A DNA stretch of 19,645 bases from ZC4RG17 sp036380875 (GTDB taxonomy: Bacteria > Actinomycetota > Acidimicrobiia > Spongiisociales > ZC4RG35), in NCBI GenBank assembly GCA_036380875.1, contig DASVDX010000037.1, forward strand, positions 1 through 19,645, written 5' to 3'. Shown here piece after piece: positions 14,182-19,645 of the stretch. A program made the position numbers and the translations under genes. The notes under the pieces were generated by a model. It searched no databases and was not told the DNA's origin. It saw nothing but the letters and a program-made list of their open reading frames with translations. Position 1 is the stretch's first letter. Each line of letters opens with the position of its first letter.

Positions 14182-14757
14182 TCACTGCTGGGTCGAGTAC
14201 CGGGCCGAGATGCGCCGGGCCACCCGGCCGATCGCCCGCCACAGAGCCACCACCAGCCACACGCCGAGGACGAGAAAGAGGATCACGACCACCAGGGCGA
14301 TCAACGGGTATTCGACCGCCAGCAGCACCAGTCCGACCACCAGGCCGTCCTCGAAAAGAGAAAGGCCGATGTTGCTGAACGGCTCCGGCGACACGTTGAC
14401 CGCCGCCCGGGTCGTCGCCTTGGTCGAGTGAGCGGCCAAGGCTGTGACTCCCGACGTTCCTGCGCCCAGGATCGGCGACAGGTCGAGTTCACCGGCGAGC
14501 AGGTAGCCGACCCAGCCGGCGGCGACGGGACGGATCACCGTGTGCACGGCGTCCCAGATGTCGTCGAGATAGGGGACCTTGTCGACGAAGAACTCGACGA
14601 CATACATGACGCCCGCCACCGCGAGGACCGGCCAGGAGCTGAGCTGTTCGGGTAGGACGTTGTCGGTCAGCCTCCCCAACAGCCCGAGAACGAGTACGAC
14701 GGCATAGACGTTGAGACCGGATGCCCATCCGCTGGCGGCGACCAGCCCTATGTCCAC
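14182..14757 (-). CDS. DUF4126-family integral membrane protein
   Basis: This 191-residue protein has about five hydrophobic helices and starts ASGWASGLNVYAVVLVLGLLGRL, the DUF4126 opening. VVEFFVDKVPYLDDIWDAVHTVIRP at about residues 53-77 is the family's conserved re-entrant part, and AAHSTKATTRAAVNVSPEPFSN at about 108-129 is also typical. The end is basic (RVARRISARYSTQQ). Function is unknown in the family. The start is GTG, the only in-frame start before a stop codon upstream. It is the last gene of a three-gene operon, 30 bases after the DUF3237 gene. Confidence 0.85.
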   Translation of the reverse strand: MDIGLVAASGWASGLNVYAVVLVLGLLGRLTDNVLPEQLSSWPVLAVAGVMYVVEFFVDKVPYLDDIWDAVHTVIRPVAAGWVGYLLAGELDLSPILGAGTSGVTALAAHSTKATTRAAVNVSPEPFSNIGLSLFEDGLVVGLVLLAVEYPLIALVVVILFLVLGVWLVVALWRAIGRVARRISARYSTQQ

Positions 14758-14765
14758 GTGGCTCT

Positions 14766-14789
14766 GTCCATGTCCCCTAGGTCCATGTC
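14766..14789. repeat. Nine-base direct repeat between the DUF3237 and DUF4126 genes
   Basis: GTCCATGTC occurs at 14766-14774 and again at 14781-14789, 15 bases apart. On the minus strand each copy carries an ATG in the same frame. These make a 12-codon open frame (14786 down to 14748) that crosses the GTG start of the DUF4126 gene. Confidence 0.6.
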
Positions 14790-15195
14790 ATGGCCTGACT
14801 ACGTAGATGGTGAGGGAGAGCTGCCCCTCTGCGCCGCGACCCAAACCCACTCCGACGGCTGAGTTGAGCCACGCCAGGTCCTCGTTGCCCGTCTGGAACA
14901 CGATCAGCTCCTGGGGCGAGGCACTGCGGTCTTCGTGGGCGATACTGACCCCGGTGGCGGTGTACGCCACCGTCTCCCGCCCCTCGCCGATCGTGGCGTG
15001 GATGTCCAGGTCCATGTTGCCGTCGCCCCGCACCGTGACGTAGTCGACTCCCCTCACCGGCCTCTCCCCCTCCCAGTGAGGGCTGGTGGCGGTTCCCTCG
15101 AACGGGAAGTCGATGCGGGTTCCGGCCGGGACGCGGCCGACCATCCGCGGGGCCATCGACGCCTGGATCGTGCAGAACTCCTCTAATGACGGCAC
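14788..15195 (-). CDS. DUF3237-family protein
   Basis: This 135-residue protein has the DUF3237 pattern: VPAGTRIDFPFEGTAT at about residues 22-37, then WEGERPVRGVDYVTVRGDGNMDLDIHATIGEG at about 41-72, where a D/G-rich loop leads to LDIHAT, and a final WLNSAVGVGLGRG strand. The fold is a small beta barrel of unknown role. It starts at GTG with GGGAG four to five bases upstream. That ribosome site lies in the 3' arm of a hairpin. It stands between the phosphotransferase and DUF4126 genes on one strand, with 30-base gaps on each side. Confidence 0.85.
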   Translation of the reverse strand: MPSLEEFCTIQASMAPRMVGRVPAGTRIDFPFEGTATSPHWEGERPVRGVDYVTVRGDGNMDLDIHATIGEGRETVAYTATGVSIAHEDRSASPQELIVFQTGNEDLAWLNSAVGVGLGRGAEGQLSLTIYVVRP

Positions 15196-15197
15196 AA

Positions 15198-15219
15198 CGC
15201 TCCCTTCGAGTCGGGAGCG
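15198..15219 (-). promoter_or_regulatory. Hairpin that pairs the DUF3237 ribosome binding site
   Basis: On the minus strand CGCTCCC (15219-15213) pairs with GGGAGCG (15204-15198) around an eight-base loop, ending two bases before the GTG at 15195. The GGGAG of the Shine-Dalgarno is in the 3' arm. The same hairpin follows the phosphotransferase stop by six bases. Confidence 0.5.
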
Positions 15220-15225
15220 CTCAGG

Positions 15226-16206
15226 CTAACCAGCCGGGGCCGGGACCGCCTTGTCCATGAACGCTCGGAGCCAGGGCACGACCTGCTGGAAATAGGCGCG
15301 GGCCTGCTTTTCGCTCAACACCTGGGCGGCGTGGTTCATCAGCATCACCTGCCGGGCCGCCCAATAGATCTCCAGCTCCAGCACGTCGCCGACAGGCCAC
15401 TCCCGATGCTCCTCGTAGCCCTGCCGGAAGGCATCCACGATCGCCGCCAAGTCGGGGCGGGTCCGGGCGGCATAGAGGGACGTGGCGATGTCCTGGGACG
15501 GAAGAGCCAGCATCACGTCCTCGAAATCGATCGCCCAGGCCCGGCCCATGTAGAGGTGGACGTTCCACTCGTGGAGATCTCCGTGGACCACCATCGGCGG
15601 CTCTTCTCCCCAACGTCGGGAGATGAAGTAGTCGCCGAGCTCCGCTGTCCGGCGGAGCAGGGGCCGCAGACCGTTGAAGAGGTGGTCGTAACGGAAGTCT
15701 TCGACGACGACCTTCTCGAGCTCAGGCGGGTAGTAGAAGGTCTGGTCCCACCGCCGGAGGTCGAGTCCCGCCGGGGGGCGCCATTCGCCGTGCCGGTGGA
15801 GCAGAGCCGAAAGGCGGCCCATCGCCCGGTAGCCGGACGTGCCCGCCCCCTCGCCGAGCGGCTCACCGGGAACCCACGTGAACAACACGCAATGCCGCAG
15901 GGGGCCGTCGGCCAAGAGGTCGACGATGTAGTGACCATCGGCGGTCGGGATCGGCTCGGCGATATTGAGGTCCGGGTCGCCGACGAGAGTCGACAGCCAT
16001 GCAACCTCGATTTCGAGGTTGATGCGCGTGTTGGCCGCCGGCTGGCTGACGCGCAGGACGAGGCGCCTCCCATCGGCCGTGTCCACTCGGTAGAGGATGT
16101 TCGAATGGGTGGCCAGATGGGAGATGCGAGCCACACGCAGCCCGTAGCGGCGCTCCAGGACCGACCGTGCGGCCCTGGTCAGGGATTCGGACGGATCGAC
16201 GACCAC
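15226..16206 (-). CDS. APH/choline-kinase-like phosphotransferase
   Basis: This 326-residue kinase-like protein has the Brenner motif HGDLHEWN at residues 208-215 and the metal-binding IDFED with Asp227. The N-lobe contains NILYRVDTADGRRLVLRVS at about 36-54, where a Lys is replaced by Arg in LRVS, and the hinge VLFTWVPGEPLG is at 107-118. It resembles the SrkA/homoserine kinase type II/aminoglycoside phosphotransferase group, whose members phosphorylate hydroxyls on small molecules or protein serine in the cytoplasm. The substrate is unknown. It starts at GTG seven bases after TAACGT and leads an operon with the DUF3237 and DUF4126 genes. A resistance role should not be assumed. Confidence 0.88.
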   Translation of the reverse strand: MVVDPSESLTRAARSVLERRYGLRVARISHLATHSNILYRVDTADGRRLVLRVSQPAANTRINLEIEVAWLSTLVGDPDLNIAEPIPTADGHYIVDLLADGPLRHCVLFTWVPGEPLGEGAGTSGYRAMGRLSALLHRHGEWRPPAGLDLRRWDQTFYYPPELEKVVVEDFRYDHLFNGLRPLLRRTAELGDYFISRRWGEEPPMVVHGDLHEWNVHLYMGRAWAIDFEDVMLALPSQDIATSLYAARTRPDLAAIVDAFRQGYEEHREWPVGDVLELEIYWAARQVMLMNHAAQVLSEKQARAYFQQVVPWLRAFMDKAVPAPAG

Positions 16207-16213
16207 GGCCGAT

Positions 16214-16219
16214 ACGTTA
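16214..16219 (-). promoter_or_regulatory. Candidate -10 box of the phosphotransferase operon (leaderless)
   Basis: TAACGT on the minus strand is seven bases before the GTG at 16206, with no Shine-Dalgarno. It lies in the 85-base gap after the RND gene. Confidence 0.45.
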
Positions 16220-16291
16220 CGGCCGCCGCCGAAATCCGCTGTGGGACGAGGGACCCTTTTATTCCGAGCCGAGTCGGACGACCTATACCGG

Positions 16292-18880
16292 TCAGCTTTC
16301 GCTGCCGCCGCCCGTCGCCACCGGCTCCGGAGGCTGCGGCTGGGTCACCGTCGAATCCCGCCCGTCCCGCTTCCGATGCCATTTCTCCCACAAGACGAGC
16401 ATCGAAGGCAGAACGAGGATGGCGGCGACCAGCGACAGGCCGATGGCGAAGGCCGTCACCTGCCCCATCTGCTTGAAGGGCACCAGGCTCGACACCATGA
16501 GGATGCCGAACCCGGCGATGGTCGTGAACGCCGACCCGGCCAGAGCGCCGCCGGTGTGGGTGGTCGTCGAACGGATCGCCTCCTCGACGTCGTCCATCTC
16601 CAGGCGGTCTTCCTCGAATCGGCGGGCGAGGTGGATCGTGTAGGGCACACCGATGCCGATCGCCAACGCGGCCAAGGTGGCGGTGACAGGGCCCAGCGGG
16701 ATGCCGAGGGCGTACATGAGCCCGTAGGTCCACATCACGACGAGCGCCACGGGCGCCATCGTGATGACACCGAGGAAGGGCCGCCGGTTCCGGATCAGGA
16801 AGAAGATGACGACCACCACCGTCGCCGATATCAGTGTCAGCCACAGCGACCAGGTCTGGGAGGCCGTGAGCTCGTTGACCACGACGTCGCCGATGATGTT
16901 CTGACCGGTGACGATCGTCGAGGCCCCGGCCTGCTCCACGAGGCCGAAGGCTTCGTCGAATCCCCGGCGGAGGTCGTCGACTGCCCCTTCTTCCGCCTGG
17001 GTGCGCACGTCGAACAAGACGGCCGTGAGCCGATCACCTTCGTAGTGGGTGACGGCCGCCACGTCGTCGGGAGCGGACTGGGCCATCGCCTCGTAGAGGG
17101 GGGCCATGTCGGCGTCGTCCGGCGCCTTCTGGTCCGGCCCCAGGCCCACCTGCTGAGCCGCGAGGAGGATCTCGGGGGGCGCCGACTGGATGCCCTGGGC
17201 GAAGAACTGCTGGAAGACCGACACCGGCGAAGAGGCGTCGGGGATCCTCCCGAAATCGGTGTCGAAGGCAGCCACTCCTTCGACCTCCCCCAGCCGGGCG
17301 GTGGCATCGACCATGGCGTTCCAGAGCCGTCCCGTCGCGAGGTCCGCCCCCTCCGGCGCCTCGATCAGGGCGTAGGTCTGCTCTCCGAAGCCGCCACCGA
17401 AGTCGGTCTGCAGGATCTCCATCGTCTCCACGGCGGGGGCATCCTCGGGGAGGAAGTCGGTGAAGCTGAACCGGGTCTCGAGTTGGGTGAAGCCCCAGTA
17501 ACCGAGCCCGCCCAGAACCAGTGCCAGCGTCAGAGCGATGTACGGGAGCCGCTCGGCGATCACCGCCGTCTGGCCCATCAGCTTGGGAAGGAGGCGCTCG
17601 CCACCGGTGGCCATCGACTCGGCGGGCAGGACACCCTTCCGCTCCGCTCGGCGGTCGAGCAGCAACCGCAGGGAAGGGACGAAGAGCATCATCAGGAGGA
17701 ACGAGAAGACGATTCCCACCGCGGCGAGGATCCCGAAGTCCTTCAGGGCGGGGACCGGGTTGAAGATGTTGGTGAGGAAGCCGATGACGGTGGTCAGCGT
17801 CGCCAGGATGAGGGCAACGCCCGAGGTCCCGATCGAGATACCCATCGCCTCGTCGACGCCGTACCCCTCGCCGACCTCCTCGCGGTAACGGCTGATGAGG
17901 TGGATGCCGTAGTCGACACCCAGCCCGATCATCAGGATCGGCACGACCTGGGTGGGAGCCGAGAAGGCGTCGAGGATTCCGATCCTTTCGAGCAGGACGC
18001 CTGCGCCCTGCATCATGCCGATCGCCATCATGATCGTGAGCAGGGTGATCAGCATGTCGGCGAAGGTGCGCCGGCCCGCCTGGGCGTAGGTGACCGCGCC
18101 TTGCGGCTTGAGCCAGTACACGAAGAGGAGGATCACGACGATGATCGCTCCGGCGAAGGCGAACAGACGCCCGACCTCAGACGTGAACGAATCGACCTCT
18201 CCGAATAGCAGGTTGCTGCTGAACGGGCGGACCTCGAGAGATGTGTCGATCTCCTGCATGGCGGCGGCGATCCGCTCCTCCATCTCGATCTGAGCGTCGA
18301 ACACCTCGGCGTCGGCCGCTCCCTCGGGTAACTCGAAGAAGGCGAGCATCAGCCCGGAAGTTGCCTCGGCTCCGCTGCTCCCCTCAGCGAGGAGACCCGA
18401 CATGAAACCCGCCTGCTCCTGGGGCATCTGCTCCAGGGCGGCCTGATAGAGGGTGTCGACGGTTGCGTCGTCGAGGCCGTCGAGCGGCACGTTCTGCATC
18501 TGGGCAGCCGTCAGCGCCGGCGTGAGGAAGCCAACGACCCCCGGCTGCATCTCGGACTCGAGCAGCGCGTCGCCAGCCTCCCGGCGGATCACCTCCTCCA
18601 CCGCCGCCGCGACTCGCAGTCCCTCGGCAGAGATGACATCCCCGTCGGGATCACGAATGACGACCTGGAACACCATCTGCTGGTCGCCGTCGAACAGTTC
18701 GCTCACGCGCTCCAGCGCCTGGATCTCGGCGTTGTCGGGTGCGAAGCCCTCGTTACCGGTGGCGATCTCCACCTGAGAGGCGAAAGAGCTCAGCACCCCC
18801 GCCACCAGCAGGGAAACGATCACGATTACGAGGGGGGCGCGCCGGACTGCAGCGACGAATCCCCTGACGATGGCATTCAC
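16292..18880 (-). CDS. RND-superfamily transporter, MMPL/HAE3 type
   Basis: This 862-residue membrane protein has the RND layout: helix 1 at about residues 16-33, a large outer loop to about 235, helices 2-6 from 238 to about 415, helix 7 near 445, a second outer loop, and helices 8-12 to about 845. A basic, Gln/Pro-rich tail follows. Helix 4 has LMIGLGVDYGIHLISRYREE with the proton-relay Asp. The matching helix 10 reads IGIGVPYTIHLARRFEED, with Pro in that place. Such proteins move hydrophobic molecules, often lipids, across or out of the membrane using the proton gradient; the cargo here is unknown. It starts at GTG with AGGAG seven bases before. The hisC-like gene ends 92 bases upstream. 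Confidence 0.92.
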   Translation of the reverse strand: MNAIVRGFVAAVRRAPLVIVIVSLLVAGVLSSFASQVEIATGNEGFAPDNAEIQALERVSELFDGDQQMVFQVVIRDPDGDVISAEGLRVAAAVEEVIRREAGDALLESEMQPGVVGFLTPALTAAQMQNVPLDGLDDATVDTLYQAALEQMPQEQAGFMSGLLAEGSSGAEATSGLMLAFFELPEGAADAEVFDAQIEMEERIAAAMQEIDTSLEVRPFSSNLLFGEVDSFTSEVGRLFAFAGAIIVVILLFVYWLKPQGAVTYAQAGRRTFADMLITLLTIMMAIGMMQGAGVLLERIGILDAFSAPTQVVPILMIGLGVDYGIHLISRYREEVGEGYGVDEAMGISIGTSGVALILATLTTVIGFLTNIFNPVPALKDFGILAAVGIVFSFLLMMLFVPSLRLLLDRRAERKGVLPAESMATGGERLLPKLMGQTAVIAERLPYIALTLALVLGGLGYWGFTQLETRFSFTDFLPEDAPAVETMEILQTDFGGGFGEQTYALIEAPEGADLATGRLWNAMVDATARLGEVEGVAAFDTDFGRIPDASSPVSVFQQFFAQGIQSAPPEILLAAQQVGLGPDQKAPDDADMAPLYEAMAQSAPDDVAAVTHYEGDRLTAVLFDVRTQAEEGAVDDLRRGFDEAFGLVEQAGASTIVTGQNIIGDVVVNELTASQTWSLWLTLISATVVVVIFFLIRNRRPFLGVITMAPVALVVMWTYGLMYALGIPLGPVTATLAALAIGIGVPYTIHLARRFEEDRLEMDDVEEAIRSTTTHTGGALAGSAFTTIAGFGILMVSSLVPFKQMGQVTAFAIGLSLVAAILVLPSMLVLWEKWHRKRDGRDSTVTQPQPPEPVATGGGSES

Positions 18881-18887
18881 GAACGGA

Positions 18888-18892
18888 CTCCT
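18888..18892 (-). promoter_or_regulatory. Shine-Dalgarno of the RND transporter gene
   Basis: AGGAG on the minus strand is seven bases before the GTG at 18880. This is one of the clearest ribosome sites in the window and fixes the start. Confidence 0.7.
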
Positions 18893-18921
18893 GATGAAGA
18901 TCCAATGAGGAAACGAAGGAA

Positions 18922-18927
18922 AAGGTA
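18922..18927 (-). promoter_or_regulatory. Candidate -10 box before the RND transporter gene
   Basis: TACCTT on the minus strand is 41 bases before the GTG at 18880. If real it would give a leader of roughly 34 bases holding the Shine-Dalgarno. No good -35 box is seen. Confidence 0.35.
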
Positions 18928-18972
18928 GCGATGACCGGGAAGATCAGGGAATCAGCGAGAGGTCGAGATGCC

Positions 18973-19645
18973 TCAGCGGATGGCGCTCAACGCCTCGAGG
19001 AATCGCCGATTTTCCGTGTCCGACCCTACCGTCACCCGCACCCACTCGTTCCCAAAGGTACGGACGATGATGCCGGCGCGGATGTAGTCGCTCCGCGGGT
19101 CGGCCGACTGGGACTGATACCAGACGAAATTCGCCTGGCTGTCGGCGTGGGGGATGCCCAGGTCTTCGAGTGTGTCGAGGATGATCCCGCGCCCCCGAGC
19201 ATTGTCCTCGACCCGGGCCGCCACCCTGTCGGCCGCCCTCAGTGAAGCCAGAGCCCCCGCCTGGCCGACCTGCGTGACGGTGAAGGGTGCCTGGGCTCTC
19301 CGCATCTCGGCGATCGTGCGGGGATGGGCGATGGCATACCCCACCCGCAACGATGCGAGGGAGTAGATCTTCGAAAAGGTGCGGGTCACGATCAGGTTGG
19401 GGCGCTCGGCTGCCTCGGTCGCCAGGCTGCGATAGTCGGCGGCGGTCACGAACTCGGCGTAGGCCTCGTCCACCACGACCGTGATCCTCTCGGGCAACGA
19501 GTCGACGAACTCCAGCACGTCGTCGGTCGGCAGGTGCGTGCCCGTGGGGTTGTTCGGGTTGCACACGTACACGACGGTCGTGTTGGAGTCGATGGCGTCT
19601 TTCATGGCCCCCAGGTCGTGGCGGTGCTCCCCGTCGAGCGGGACC
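18973..19645 (-). CDS. hisC: Histidinol-phosphate/aromatic aminotransferase, 3' part
   Basis: This is the C-terminal 223 residues or so of a fold-type I PLP aminotransferase; the start is beyond the right edge. Visible are VPLDGEHRHDLGAM, then VVYVCNPNNPTGTHLP, VVVDEAYAEF, and RTFSKIYSLASLRVGYAIAH with the PLP-binding Lys in SK. The usual HisC arrangement is FSKAYGLAGLR; here two glycine or alanine positions are changed. The end NEWVRVTVGSDTENRRFLEAL carries the substrate-phosphate Arg region. HisC makes histidinol phosphate, but close relatives act on aromatic amino acids, and no other his gene is in view. Family call sure, specificity moderate. Confidence 0.85.
   Translation of the reverse strand, partial: VPLDGEHRHDLGAMKDAIDSNTTVVYVCNPNNPTGTHLPTDDVLEFVDSLPERITVVVDEAYAEFVTAADYRSLATEAAERPNLIVTRTFSKIYSLASLRVGYAIAHPRTIAEMRRAQAPFTVTQVGQAGALASLRAADRVAARVEDNARGRGIILDTLEDLGIPHADSQANFVWYQSQSADPRSDYIRAGIIVRTFGNEWVRVTVGSDTENRRFLEALSAIR

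Noticed and set aside
15226..16206. Calling the phosphotransferase an antibiotic-resistance gene
   Set aside because: The APH fold is shared by many metabolic kinases, and the operon partners give no hint of resistance.
16241..18208. 655-codon plus-strand frame opposite the RND transporter
   Set aside because: Antisense shadow of a clear membrane protein; low-complexity charged translation.

Overview
The window is high-GC throughout (about two thirds G+C by eye), densely coding and ordinary in codon use from end to end. An actinobacterium is likely: it carries a DUF3039 protein, an actinobacterial-type Tad pilus locus, an F420-type LLM flavin oxidoreductase and many leaderless-looking genes with a TANNNT -10 box. 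Acidimicrobiia or a relative is my guess from style, not something I can prove. There is no sign of phage, IS element, CRISPR array, rRNA or tRNA, and no gene-free stretch exceeds 300 bases. Much of it reads as core chromosome.

Layout. (1) 1-1831, minus strand: the start of a Tad/type IVc pilus operon, with a shortened CpaE-like protein, the CpaF/TadA ATPase and the beginning of a TadB-like membrane protein, all overlapping. (2) 1967-5394, plus strand: a HAD-IB phosphatase with a C-terminal membrane anchor, a 765-residue exported TPM-domain protein with a Gly/Phe/Trp tail, and a DUF3039 protein, followed by a 10-bp hairpin. (3) 5488-7781: an MFS exporter whose 3' end overlaps a convergent gene for a small membrane-anchored exported protein. 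That gene in turn diverges from a macro-domain gene. (4) 7786-9026, minus: a VOC protein translationally coupled to an LLM oxidoreductase. (5) 9175-11178, plus: leuC-leuD for leucine synthesis, followed by a REP-like hairpin. (6) 11339-13342, minus: a glycerophosphodiester phosphodiesterase, and a ClpX-type zinc finger fused to an amidohydrolase fold that lacks expected metal ligands. (7) 13404-14180, plus: a PaaG-like crotonase. (8) 14182-16206, minus: an operon of an APH-like phosphotransferase, a DUF3237 protein and a DUF4126 membrane protein. (9) 16292-19645, minus: an HAE3/MMPL-type RND transporter behind the 3' part of an HisC-like aminotransferase.

How it works together. The genes serve several unrelated jobs: surface pilus assembly, amino-acid synthesis, lipid and CoA-ester metabolism, and export. 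The window-wide feature is expression style. Seven transcription units have a TANNNT hexamer 6-9 nt before the start codon and no Shine-Dalgarno, which suggests leaderless mRNAs, while internal operon genes and a few others carry clear ribosome binding sites. The strongest candidates for something undescribed are the ClpX-zinc-finger/degenerate amidohydrolase fusion (12131-13342) and the large TPM protein (2800-5097).
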